Positions 16,675 through 25,362 of a DNA stretch of 64,000 bases are shown piece by piece. The notes under the pieces were generated by a model. It had not been told where the DNA came from. It worked only from the letters and a program-made list of their open reading frames with translations, and did not search any database. Origin of the DNA: Candidatus Alcium sp. F082 (GTDB taxonomy: Bacteria > Bacteroidota > Bacteroidia > Bacteroidales > F082). The stretch is from positions 1 through 64,000 of the forward strand of contig LPNG01000004.1 in assembly GCA_001543395.1 (NCBI GenBank). Reading direction: 5' to 3'. How positions within the stretch are numbered: position 1 is the first letter of the stretch; every line of letters begins with the position of its first letter. The position numbers and the translations under genes are program-made.

Positions 16675-17285
16675 TGAAAATCATCTGTATAGGACGAAAC
16701 TATTTGGCGCATGTCAAAGAGTTGGATAACGACTTGCCAACGAAGCCCTTGTTTTTCATGAAGCCCGACACAGCCTTGTTGCCTGCCGGCGAGCCTTTCC
16801 CATATCCCGATTTCAGCAATAAGGTGCATTATGAGACCGAATTGGTGTTGCGCATTTGCAAAACTGGGAAGTCGATTGATAAGGAAACGGCCTCGGAGTA
16901 TTACGACACCATCACCGTTGGCATCGATTTCACCGCCCGCGACTTGCAAAGCGATTGCAAGGCCAAAGGGCATCCCTGGGAGATCGCCAAGTCGTTTGAC
17001 TATTCTGCTCCCACTGGTGAGTTTAAGGCAATCAGTATGTTGAAGCATCCTGATGACATTGCTTTCGGAATGAAACTTAACGGCGATTGGGTGCAGCAAG
17101 GCCACAGCCGCGACATGATTTTCGATTTCAATACAATTGTCTCCTATGTCTCGCGTTTTGTCACGCTGAATGCGGGCGATTACATCTTCACAGGGACCCC
17201 CCAAGGGGTAGGCGAGGTGCATGTTGGCGACAAATTGCAGCTGTTTCTGGAAGATGAACCCATGTTTGAATTTGACATAAAATAA
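16674..17285 (+). CDS. Fumarylacetoacetate hydrolase (FAH) family protein
   Basis: This 203-aa single-domain FAH-fold protein starts with MKIICIGRNYLAHVKEL. Metal-ligand segments are visible (HYETELVLRI and GIDFTARDLQ), and FTGTPQGVGEVHVGD is the family's late motif. Members act on acylpyruvates, oxaloacetate or 2-keto-acids; the substrate cannot be assigned. The short form resembles acylpyruvase/oxaloacetate decarboxylase (FAHD1-like) members. It is translationally coupled to the upstream exonuclease by a 1-nt overlap, although no shared pathway is evident. Confidence 0.92.
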   Translation: MKIICIGRNYLAHVKELDNDLPTKPLFFMKPDTALLPAGEPFPYPDFSNKVHYETELVLRICKTGKSIDKETASEYYDTITVGIDFTARDLQSDCKAKGHPWEIAKSFDYSAPTGEFKAISMLKHPDDIAFGMKLNGDWVQQGHSRDMIFDFNTIVSYVSRFVTLNAGDYIFTGTPQGVGEVHVGDKLQLFLEDEPMFEFDIK

Positions 17286-17307
17286 TAATAATCAATAAAA
17301 TAACACT

Positions 17308-20300
17308 ATGAAAAAACTGTTCCTAATCGCCCTGCTTGCAGTGACATTCCAACTCTCAGCCCAACCCTTGTGGATGCGTCACAATGTGATTTCGCCTCAA
17401 GGCGACAAGATTGCTTTTTGTTATAAAGGCGATGTGTATGTGGTGAACGCCCAAGGTGGCAAAGCCTTGCAAATCACTACTAATGCCGCTTACGATGGCG
17501 ACCCGATTTGGTCGCCCGACGGCAAACAGATTGCCTTTTCCACCGACCGAAACGGTAACTTTGACGTGTATCTTGTTTCGGCAGAAGGCGGTGTGGCCAA
17601 GCGTATTACAACGAATTCGGCCACTGAGATTCCGTTGGCTTTCTCACCTGATGGCAAGGAGATTTATTTCACCGCACAAATCCAAAAATCCGCCGAGAAT
17701 GTGCAGTTTGCTGCGGGTTGGATAACTGAGTTGTATAAGGTGAGCACTGAAGGCGGTCGCCCCGAACAGGTGGTGGCAGTACCTGTGAGCAGCATGTCGT
17801 TCGACAAGGACGGCAAGTCGTTCCTCTACTACGACCGCAAAGGTAGCGAGAACGTGTGGCGCAAACATCATGTATCTTCCGTGGCGCGCGATGTGGTGTA
17901 CTATAATGCCAAAAAAAAGACGCATACCATCCTCACGACCAACGTGGGCGAAGATAGAGATCCAAGATATTTACCTGGCTATAAGGATGTTGTGTTCTTG
18001 AGTGAGCGCAACAATGGCAGTTTCAATGTCTATAAGGCTCCCGCTGACAATCTTGAACAGGTGGAGGCGGTGACCCACTTCAAGACACATCCTGTCCGCT
18101 TCTTGAGTGTGGCCAACAACGGCCTGCTGTGCTATGGCTACATGGGTGAGATCTACACACAACGCATTGGCGGTGAGCCTCAAAAGGTGAACGTTGAAAT
18201 CGTCAACGACCAAGCAGAGGAACAGCTGGTGAAGCAGGACTTCAAGGGTGCAGGCAATTTCGCGTTGAGCAACGACGGCAAGTTGATTGCTTTTGTCTCG
18301 CGCGGTGAGGTCTTCGTTACGGGCGTCGACGAATACGCTACCACAAAGCAGATCACGCATACGCCGCAGGCCGAGCGCAGTCCCTCGTTCTCGAAGGATG
18401 GCCGCACATTGGTCTATTCCTCGGAACGCGACGGCTACTGGAACCTTTACCAAGCCACCATTGCTCGCAAAGAAGACTTCAACTTCGCTTATGCCACCTT
18501 GATTGATGAGAAGCCTTTGTTCCCGAACGACGGCATTGAGCGGAGCAATCCCGACTATTCGCCCGATGGCAAGGAAATTGCCTTTATTGAGAATCGTAAT
18601 ATCTTGAAAGTCTATAATATAGAATCAAAGAAAGTGCGTCAGATTACCGATGGCACACAACATTACGGTAGCATTGGCTACGAATGGTCGCCCGACGGCA
18701 AATGGTTTGCCATAACCTTGATCACCCACATGCGCGACCCCTATTCCGATGTTGCCATCGTGTCGGCCAGCGGTGATAAGAAGATATACAACATCACCGA
18801 GAGCGCCTACTTCGACGATGACCCGCAGTGGGTGCTGGATGGCAATGCCATTCTCTTCAATTCGGATCGTTATGGTATGCGTTCCCATGCCTCGTGGGGC
18901 AGCCAAAGGGATGCCTTCATCGCCTTCCTGAACCAGGAGGCCTACGACAAGTTCCGCCTCAACAAGGAAGAATACGCTTTGTTGAAGGAGCAGGAGAAAG
19001 GCAAGAAGGACGACAAGAAAGACGAGCCGAAAAAGGAGGAGAAGAGCGACAAGAAGAAAGACAAGAAAGACGGCCCTTCGACAGGCTCAGGGGCCTCGAA
19101 AGACGAGAAGCCCAAAGAATCCAAGAAGATTGAGGTTGACTTGGAGCATTTGCAGGACCGTGTCATCCGCCTGACGCCCATGTCGTCCAATTTGAGTGGT
19201 ATGGCTTTGTCGAAGGACGGCGAGAAGCTCTATTTCATGACCTCGTTTGAGAAAGGCTACGACCTCTGGGAAATGGATGTCCGCGAGAAGTCGATGAAGA
19301 TCACGAAGAAGATGGGGCAGGGCGGTGCCCATTTGGTCGTGAAGGACGACAACATCTTCCTGCTTTCGGGCGGCAACCTGCAAAAGGTAGACAAGGGTGG
19401 CAAGTCGACGCCGATTAAATTTGATGCCACCATGGAACTCGACCTCGCCGCCGAACGTGAGTACATGTTCAACCATGTCTTCCTGCAAACCGAGAAGCGT
19501 TTCTTCATGAAAGACCACCACGGTGTGGACCTCGACATGATGAAGGAGGCCTACCAGCCGTTCTTGGCGCATATCAACAACAACTACGACTTCTCCGAGA
19601 TGTTGAGCGAGATTTTGGGTGAACTGAATGTGTCGCATACGGGCTCGGGTTATCGTCCTTCAAGTCGTGGAGGTGACGCCACGGCAGAGTTCGGCGTGCT
19701 GCTCGACCTCGACTACAAAGGCGACGGCTTGAAGATTGCCGAGGTGGTGGAAGGCGGCCCTTTCGACAAGAAGAACTCCAAAGTGAAAGCGGGTTCTATT
19801 ATCCAAAAGATTGACGGCGTGGAGATTACGAAAGGCATGGACTACTATCCTTTGCTTAACAACAAACGCGACAAGACCGTTTTGGTGACCGTCTCCGATG
19901 GCGGCAAGACTTGGGATGAGACCGTGAAGCCCATCAGTCACGGCGCGATGAATGAACTGCTTTACAACCGTTGGGTGAAGCACAACGAAGAGACCGTGGA
20001 GAAACTCTCCAACGGACGCTTGGGCTATGTACACATCAAGAGCATGGGTGATGCCAGCTATCGTGATGTGTATTCACAAATCCTCGGCAAATACAACCTC
20101 TGCGACGGCATCGTTATTGACACGCGCTTCAATGGCGGCGGTCGCCTGCACGAGGACATTGAAATCCTGTTCAGCGGTGAGAAATACTTGGAGCAAGTTG
20201 TCAACGACAGCGTGGCCTGCGTGATGCCTTCTCGACGCTACAACAAGCCCTCGGTGATGATTATCGGCGAGGCCAACTACAGCAACGCACACGGCACACC

Positions 20301-20589
20301 ATGGGTTTACAAGTACAAGAAGATGGGCAGCCTTGTCGGTATGCCCGTGCCTGGCACCATGTCGAGTGTGACTTGGGAAACTTTGCAAGACCCGTCGTTG
20401 TATTTTGGCTTGCCCGTGGTGGGTTACCGTACCGAACAAGGCAACTGGCTTGAGAATACGCAATTGGAGCCTGATGTCAAGGTGCGCAACACGCCCGAGA
20501 AGATGGCCAAAGGCGAAGACGAACAGCTGGAGGCCGCCGTCAAGGAATTGATGAAAGAGGTGAAGGCGTTCCGTTATTGGGGAAAATAA
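17308..20589 (+). CDS. Tricorn-like S41 peptidase, exported
   Basis: This 1093-aa protein has a signal peptide (MKKLFLIALLAVTFQLSAQ), then WD40-like PD40 propeller repeats (several SPDGK-type blades) over residues 30-560. A Lys/Asp/Glu-rich linker, a second propeller part, a PDZ domain (about 795-885) and an S41 protease domain follow. The nucleophile is Ser992 in ANYSNAHG, and DTRFNGGG is the oxyanion-side motif. The likely role is degradation of peptides in the periplasm. The linker includes an in-frame copy of the dispersed CCTTCGACAGGCTCAGG repeat (residues 589-596, GPSTGSGA). It starts 22 nt after the FAH gene. Confidence 0.94.
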   Translation: MKKLFLIALLAVTFQLSAQPLWMRHNVISPQGDKIAFCYKGDVYVVNAQGGKALQITTNAAYDGDPIWSPDGKQIAFSTDRNGNFDVYLVSAEGGVAKRITTNSATEIPLAFSPDGKEIYFTAQIQKSAENVQFAAGWITELYKVSTEGGRPEQVVAVPVSSMSFDKDGKSFLYYDRKGSENVWRKHHVSSVARDVVYYNAKKKTHTILTTNVGEDRDPRYLPGYKDVVFLSERNNGSFNVYKAPADNLEQVEAVTHFKTHPVRFLSVANNGLLCYGYMGEIYTQRIGGEPQKVNVEIVNDQAEEQLVKQDFKGAGNFALSNDGKLIAFVSRGEVFVTGVDEYATTKQITHTPQAERSPSFSKDGRTLVYSSERDGYWNLYQATIARKEDFNFAYATLIDEKPLFPNDGIERSNPDYSPDGKEIAFIENRNILKVYNIESKKVRQITDGTQHYGSIGYEWSPDGKWFAITLITHMRDPYSDVAIVSASGDKKIYNITESAYFDDDPQWVLDGNAILFNSDRYGMRSHASWGSQRDAFIAFLNQEAYDKFRLNKEEYALLKEQEKGKKDDKKDEPKKEEKSDKKKDKKDGPSTGSGASKDEKPKESKKIEVDLEHLQDRVIRLTPMSSNLSGMALSKDGEKLYFMTSFEKGYDLWEMDVREKSMKITKKMGQGGAHLVVKDDNIFLLSGGNLQKVDKGGKSTPIKFDATMELDLAAEREYMFNHVFLQTEKRFFMKDHHGVDLDMMKEAYQPFLAHINNNYDFSEMLSEILGELNVSHTGSGYRPSSRGGDATAEFGVLLDLDYKGDGLKIAEVVEGGPFDKKNSKVKAGSIIQKIDGVEITKGMDYYPLLNNKRDKTVLVTVSDGGKTWDETVKPISHGAMNELLYNRWVKHNEETVEKLSNGRLGYVHIKSMGDASYRDVYSQILGKYNLCDGIVIDTRFNGGGRLHEDIEILFSGEKYLEQVVNDSVACVMPSRRYNKPSVMIIGEANYSNAHGTPWVYKYKKMGSLVGMPVPGTMSSVTWETLQDPSLYFGLPVVGYRTEQGNWLENTQLEPDVKVRNTPEKMAKGEDEQLEAAVKELMKEVKAFRYWGK
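19072..19095 (+). repeat. Dispersed palindrome half-copy inside the S41 peptidase gene
   Basis: GGCCCTTCGACAGGCTCAGG plus GGCC matches one arm of the repeat that forms complete hairpins at 26101-26173 and 63424-63473. Here it is read in frame as GPSTGSGA within a lysine-rich linker, where an insertion is easily tolerated. Confidence 0.85.
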
Positions 20590-20592
20590 GGC

Positions 20593-20666
20593 TGTAGGGC
20601 TGTCGTATTACGGCAGCCGCATCTTGTGGTTTCATGATGCGGCTGCCCCAGTGTGACAGCCCTACA
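20593..20666 (+). repeat. Large imperfect palindrome downstream of the S41 peptidase
   Basis: Two perfect 12-bp helices stack: 593-604 with 655-666 (TGTAGGGCTGTC / GACAGCCCTACA) and 612-623 with 636-647 (GGCAGCCGCATC / GATGCGGCTGCC). They are separated by a 7/7 internal loop and closed by a 12-nt loop. No T-tract follows, so it looks like a REP/MITE-type element and not a classical terminator, although it could still stabilise the upstream mRNA end. Confidence 0.75.
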
Positions 20667-20732
20667 ACCTATTACACCAAAAATGCAATTTTGGCCTGAA
20701 ATTTGCGTTAATTGGACAAATTCGATTCTATT

Positions 20733-21767
20733 ATGCGTAACAGATGGATTGTGTTATTGCTCTTGCTACTTTCCACTCGGGCTTATTCTCAGTGGGTTGC
20801 ATTGGATGGAGATGATTATTTGGTGCATCGCGTTTGGATGTACAATGATACGGTAAGGGTGTGTGAAACCAAAGTTGCAAAAGAATTGTATGATTATTAT
20901 CAACAGGAACGAGTCCATTACTTTTATCGTTATGAAATGGAAGGGAAGCAAATAGGAGATAATCGTAAAAGTTTTGTTTTTTCAGAGAATGGCAAACCTG
21001 TTATAAAAGATTTGGCAAGGAGGTTGGAAACAATTGCAACATCAGAAACTGATAAGGTTGAGGCAGCACTTTCTTACGTCCAGTCATTACCATATTCATA
21101 TGATTCTACCTCAAAAGGAAAGGATGAATATGTCCGTTATCCTATTGAGACTCTTGTGGATGGCTGTGGGGATTGTGAAGATAAATCTGTATTATTGGCA
21201 GCAATTTTGCGTGAGATGAACGTCGATTTTGTGTTGTTAATGGCACCAGACCACATGGCAGTTGGAGTGGATTGTCAACTACATGATGATGCAACATATT
21301 ATATGTTCAATGGGAAGAAATACTATTACGTTGAAACCACTCAGCCTGATTTTAGAATTGGACAAGTTCCAGATAATATTCCAAAGGCTAAGATTGAAGT
21401 CATATCTTGTGAGGAAACTCCTATACTGATTGTTAAAGATGTTCAGTTTGAATCCCAGCCTGCCATGGTTTTTGAGAAGGCATCTTGTGTGTTGGAAATG
21501 GTTTTGCAGAATCTGGGTCCAAGTAAGATTACAGGGTTGAAGATTGATGTGACCTTGGTAACGAAAAATAGACGCGGTGAACGGGTTTTGGCCGAAGAGC
21601 ATAAAGTATTGGCCAATTTGCCCGAATGTAAGGAACGTTCAGAAAAGATTGCCTTCAAGAGTTTTATTAAGGAAAACAGCGTGCTTCGGGTTGAGCTTTC
21701 TGGTGACAACATCGCTGCGCAATCTTATGAATATGAAATGAATTATAGCCAAACAAGGCGTTTTTAA
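20733..21767 (+). CDS. Transglutaminase-like cysteine protein, exported
   Basis: This 344-aa protein has a signal peptide (MRNRWIVLLLLLLSTRAYS). A transglutaminase-like core contains VDGCGDCEDKSVLLAAILRE (likely nucleophile Cys148), a histidine in APDHMAVGVD and an Asp in TTQPDF. A beta-rich C-terminal domain follows. Such domains act as peptidases or amidases; no substrate is evident. The start is ATG 20733; the longer frame begins with TTG. Third codon positions are strikingly A/T-rich compared with the genes on both sides, which suggests recent acquisition or relaxed codon selection. Its stop codon touches the stop of the convergent hexosaminidase gene with no bases between. Confidence 0.8.
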   Translation: MRNRWIVLLLLLLSTRAYSQWVALDGDDYLVHRVWMYNDTVRVCETKVAKELYDYYQQERVHYFYRYEMEGKQIGDNRKSFVFSENGKPVIKDLARRLETIATSETDKVEAALSYVQSLPYSYDSTSKGKDEYVRYPIETLVDGCGDCEDKSVLLAAILREMNVDFVLLMAPDHMAVGVDCQLHDDATYYMFNGKKYYYVETTQPDFRIGQVPDNIPKAKIEVISCEETPILIVKDVQFESQPAMVFEKASCVLEMVLQNLGPSKITGLKIDVTLVTKNRRGERVLAEEHKVLANLPECKERSEKIAFKSFIKENSVLRVELSGDNIAAQSYEYEMNYSQTRRF

Positions 21768-24383
21768 TCATTCCACCATCACCTCATCCATAAAGATCCA
21801 TGAATCGTAGCCGCTGCCAGGCAAGCCCTCGGGTAATTTTCCTGGGTTTTTCACCACAATGCGCAGGTAACGCGTCGAAAGATTACGCAATTCGAAACGT
21901 TCACGGAAAGTGTGATTGCCTGTCAAAGGTATTTCTGCCGTAAGGGTGAAGGACTTGTAAGGCTTGTAGTTCTTGCCGTCATTTGAGGTGTAGACTTGAA
22001 TCTCATTGGGACGCAAAATCCAGTCGTGGGCATTCACCAGAAATCCTATATTCAGCGCATTGACTTTTTGGTACTTGCCGAAGTCCAGTTCGAGGTCGGC
22101 GTCGATGCCGTAGAAGCCTTGCCAGTGGCCATCGGTGTAGTCGTCGCTACCGAGACTGCCATCCAATAATGCATTGTCGCCGCCACCGGAATATTCGGGG
22201 CGGTAGTTGCCTGCTGGACTATTGAGTTGTTTCAGTTTGCCCATACCTTTGTGGTAGCAGAAATAGCGCTCAGTGCAAACTGGTTCGCCCAAGGCATTGA
22301 AACAAGCTGCTTTCACGAGGCAAGGACGTTCCAAAACAATGGGCTTTTTATAGATGGAATCGTTTGGCGAAACTACTTTTCCATCAATGGTATAGTAGAT
22401 ACTCTTGTCGTTGAAAACTGTCTTTAGCTCCACTGCTGCACGGCCTTTATTGTCAGTGGTGGCTTCAATAAACGGCAGATAGTCAAGCTGTTGTAATTCT
22501 TCAGCAATGTCATCGTATTTGTCCATGTTGACATCCAACCAATAGGGACGACTTTCGATGTTCCATACCTTGACGTATTCGGTTTTCAGGTCGTGGAGCG
22601 TAGCCATCAATTCCCCAATCATCTTTTTGCTTTCTGCGATGTTGGCTTTTGTTGGGTCGTTGTAAGTGCGAAAGAGTTGGATTCGGGTTGCGTTGCGTTT
22701 GGCACACCACTGCATGCGGTGGACAGCATAGAGCGCGTTGTCGAAGAGGTCGGCGTTGCGTTTCACTTTGTTTTTGTCATTTTTCAGATCCTTCTCTAAT
22801 GCAGACAGCGCCACGGAGGCTCTTTGGTTCAAGGCTTTGATGGAATCACTGACAAGGGCAGGGTAAAAAGGCGCCATGGGTTCCGTCATGGCGGTGAATT
22901 TGCCTATGCCGTCGGTTTTCGTCCATTCAGAAAGCGCCTCGAGATGCTCGTAGATGTCGCTGGAGAGGCTGCCCAAGAAATGGATGGTGAAGTCGGTTTC
23001 AGTGCTGCGCTCTTGCAGGGAAGCGGCGTTCCAACTCCTTTCAGCACCCAATGCAAGGCCATATAATGCACTATTGATCAACGATTCGCCGAAGTCGTCC
23101 CAACAAGTGTTGATGACGCCGAGTGCGCCGTTTTTGTATCCGTCGCGACATAGGTTGGCGATGTTCTTCTTGAACTCGTAATGTTTAGGCCAAACCCTTT
23201 CGGAAAGGCTCACACCAGGGGCGACAAAGTAGTTGCGCCCCGACTTGACATAGGGTTGTAAGAAGTCGTCGAAACTGTCGATGCCCACATAGCTCCATGC
23301 GATGAGGAAGATGTCTTTGTCAAGGTTGTCAAGTATTTCAGGGTGCTGGTCGGCAATGTCACCCCACATCATCACACGCTTGCGGTAGGGGCGAAGCATG
23401 CGGTTGACGCGGTTGACGTGCTGATAATACACGGTTTCTGCCCCCAACGAATCAACGTAGGCTTTGGCCGCACCTTGACCAAGGCTCTCGGTCTCATCGC
23501 AATTGATGTTGAAATACGGCGACTTGTAGGCTCTTGCCACCTCGCGGAGATGGTCTTCCAGAAATTTGTAGGTCTCATCTCTGGCAGGATTGAGATTCCA
23601 TTTTGTGTCGGCCAAATGGCTATAGAAGGGGTTGCTCAAAATCTCCTCAAAATGCCCAAAACATTGCTGGTTTCCAATGATTTGGATGTGATAAGGTCTG
23701 CAAAAATCTTCTAGTTCCTTGATTTCCTCGGCGGTGAAGGCATCGGTGGGCGCTATGTCGGGGTGGCACTTGGTTTTGAAGGTGTGCTCGGTGTAGAGCG
23801 AGAAGGCGTTAAGTTTGCATTCTGCCAACTGCGGGATGAGGCGTTTCAGGTAGTGCATGCTGACGATAGGACCTCGGCTGATGTCGTCCTGCCAAGCGCG
23901 TACCTTGAAGTTGGGCCAGTCTGTGATGGTCATGCTGGCGATGACGATGGTGTTGTTTGGGCTTTTCAGATAAGCATAACGATAGAGTTGTTTCAGGCTC
24001 TGAGTAGCATAAAAGAGTCCGGTGTTGGTGGTGGCCTCCAGACGGATGAAATTGCTGTTGACCGTCAGGCGGTAGGCTTGGTCCTCGTTTTCGCTCACGC
24101 CAAGGTGGTCGGTCTTGACGAGCTCGATGAAATTCATGCCTTTGATGACACCGCGTGAAAACAGCACTTTCCTTCCGCTGATTTGGTCCAAATCGTTGCG
24201 AAACATCGTGACGATTTGGTTGATTTCGGCATCGGAGGCATCGTAGGTGAGGACGACGTTATCGTCCCAGGTGAAATATCCCTCGGTGAATTCAACTTGT
24301 TGCGGGGTGGGGAGGATATGAGTGTTTTGCGCGATGGCGCATAGACTGAAAAGGCAAAGGATAATCAGGAGCCGGGTTCTCAT
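21768..24383 (-). CDS. Beta-N-acetylhexosaminidase, GH20, exported
   Basis: This 871-aa secreted enzyme removes terminal GlcNAc/GalNAc from glycans. It has a signal peptide (LLIILCLFSLCAIAQ), an N-terminal GH20b domain, and a GH20 barrel with the catalytic Asp-Glu pair in NINCDETESLG near residue 295. A CHB_HEX_C-like segment (YYTIDGKVVSPNDSIYKKP) and a C-terminal discoidin-type carbohydrate-binding domain (DLELDFGKYQKVNALNIGF) follow. It has its own -7 box at 24400-24407. There is no SusC/D pair nearby, so it is not part of a classical polysaccharide-utilisation locus. Confidence 0.95.
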   Translation of the reverse strand: MRTRLLIILCLFSLCAIAQNTHILPTPQQVEFTEGYFTWDDNVVLTYDASDAEINQIVTMFRNDLDQISGRKVLFSRGVIKGMNFIELVKTDHLGVSENEDQAYRLTVNSNFIRLEATTNTGLFYATQSLKQLYRYAYLKSPNNTIVIASMTITDWPNFKVRAWQDDISRGPIVSMHYLKRLIPQLAECKLNAFSLYTEHTFKTKCHPDIAPTDAFTAEEIKELEDFCRPYHIQIIGNQQCFGHFEEILSNPFYSHLADTKWNLNPARDETYKFLEDHLREVARAYKSPYFNINCDETESLGQGAAKAYVDSLGAETVYYQHVNRVNRMLRPYRKRVMMWGDIADQHPEILDNLDKDIFLIAWSYVGIDSFDDFLQPYVKSGRNYFVAPGVSLSERVWPKHYEFKKNIANLCRDGYKNGALGVINTCWDDFGESLINSALYGLALGAERSWNAASLQERSTETDFTIHFLGSLSSDIYEHLEALSEWTKTDGIGKFTAMTEPMAPFYPALVSDSIKALNQRASVALSALEKDLKNDKNKVKRNADLFDNALYAVHRMQWCAKRNATRIQLFRTYNDPTKANIAESKKMIGELMATLHDLKTEYVKVWNIESRPYWLDVNMDKYDDIAEELQQLDYLPFIEATTDNKGRAAVELKTVFNDKSIYYTIDGKVVSPNDSIYKKPIVLERPCLVKAACFNALGEPVCTERYFCYHKGMGKLKQLNSPAGNYRPEYSGGGDNALLDGSLGSDDYTDGHWQGFYGIDADLELDFGKYQKVNALNIGFLVNAHDWILRPNEIQVYTSNDGKNYKPYKSFTLTAEIPLTGNHTFRERFELRNLSTRYLRIVVKNPGKLPEGLPGSGYDSWIFMDEVMVE

Positions 24384-24399
24384 AGTTGGAAAATTTCTG

Positions 24400-24407
24400 C
24401 AAAGATA
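24400..24407 (-). promoter_or_regulatory. -7 box for the GH20 gene
   Basis: TATCTTTG on the minus strand, 16 nt upstream of the ATG. It is divergent from the cutC promoter, with only 13 nt between the two -7 boxes. Confidence 0.65.
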
Positions 24408-24420
24408 ACAACAAAACTGC

Positions 24421-24428
24421 TATATTTG
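24421..24428 (+). promoter_or_regulatory. -7 box for cutC
   Basis: TATATTTG matches TAnnTTTG and lies 40 nt upstream of the cutC ATG. Confidence 0.55.
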
Positions 24429-24468
24429 CCACAAAATTAACTTCGTTGAATTAGACATTTCTAGGACT

Positions 24469-25203
24469 ATGATTAGATTGGAAATCTGTGCCAACGGCAT
24501 CAAGTCGTTGCAGAATGCGATGGATGGCTGCGCCCAATGCGTGGAGTTGTGCGAGTGCCTCGAAGTGGGTGGCGTGACCCCTTCTTTCGGAACTTTGGCC
24601 AAGGCCATTGATATTTCGTTTATCCCGATGCGCGTGCTCATCCGTCCGCGACCGGGCAACTACATCTACGACGAGGAAGAAGTCGAGATGATGAAGACCG
24701 ACATCATGCTTTGCAAAAAACTCGGCTTTGAGGGTGTCGTCATCGGTGCCTTGAACGACAAGGGAGAACTCGACGTTGAGACGATTAAGGCTTTGATGGG
24801 AGCAGGCGAGGGACTGAAATTCACCTTTCACCGTGCCATCGATGCCTGCGTGAAACCCTTTGAGGCGGTGGAACAACTCATAGAACTCGGTTTCGACAAA
24901 ATCCTGACTTCGGGCGGTAAGCCTACGGCCTTGGAAGGCGTTCCGATGATTGCCGAGATGCAGCTGCGCTATGGCGATAAGATCGGCATCATGCCAGGTG
25001 GCGGCATCAACCTCGGCAATGTGAAGGAGATCCTTGACATGACTGGCGCGGTGCATTGTCATGCCTCGTTGGCGCATTGGGTGCCGCGTTTCAACGAGAA
25101 ACTCTATCCCAACCAGAAGGACAACACGGGAGCCACGATGGTCTGGACCGAGTCGAACAAGGACTTGATTTACGAGATGGAAAAGATACTGAATCCGTTC
25201 TGA
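24469..25203 (+). CDS. cutC: CutC family protein
   Basis: This 244-aa TIM-barrel protein of the CutC family has conserved blocks MIRLEICANGIKSLQNA, GGVTPSFG, IRPRPGNYIYDEEE, FHRAIDAC, ILTSGGKPTALEG and MPGGGIN. The family was named for copper homeostasis in E. coli, but that role is disputed and the enzymatic activity is unknown. It is divergently transcribed from the GH20 hexosaminidase, and both promoters lie in a gap of about 85 nt. Functional linkage to glycan breakdown is a guess. Confidence 0.93.
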   Translation: MIRLEICANGIKSLQNAMDGCAQCVELCECLEVGGVTPSFGTLAKAIDISFIPMRVLIRPRPGNYIYDEEEVEMMKTDIMLCKKLGFEGVVIGALNDKGELDVETIKALMGAGEGLKFTFHRAIDACVKPFEAVEQLIELGFDKILTSGGKPTALEGVPMIAEMQLRYGDKIGIMPGGGINLGNVKEILDMTGAVHCHASLAHWVPRFNEKLYPNQKDNTGATMVWTESNKDLIYEMEKILNPF

Positions 25204-25228
25204 TTGTCTCACGCTAAAAGAATTATCT

Positions 25229-25346
25229 CACGCAGAATACGCAGAATACGCAGAATACGCAGAAGCGCGAAGCGACGAAAAGTAGTCGTCCGGTAGGTTC
25301 ATATAATTGACTACGTCGAATCTACGATTTCTGCGCATTCTGCGTG
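25229..25346 (+). repeat. Nonamer tandem repeat enclosed by an inverted repeat
   Basis: From 25231 the unit CGCAGAATA occurs three times exactly, with a fourth partial copy to 25265. The first 18 bases (229-246) pair with 329-346 at 17 of 18 positions, enclosing about 80 nt. The whole cutC-mannosidase gap is therefore a repeat element. The ends resemble terminal inverted repeats of a small non-autonomous element, but no target duplication was identified. Confidence 0.7.
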
Positions 25347-25362
25347 CAAACAATAACTCACA

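Noticed and set aside
20733-24383. The GH20, mannosidase and transglutaminase genes considered as a polysaccharide-utilisation locus
   Set aside because: There is no SusC/SusD pair or hybrid two-component sensor, and the genes have separate promoters and directions.
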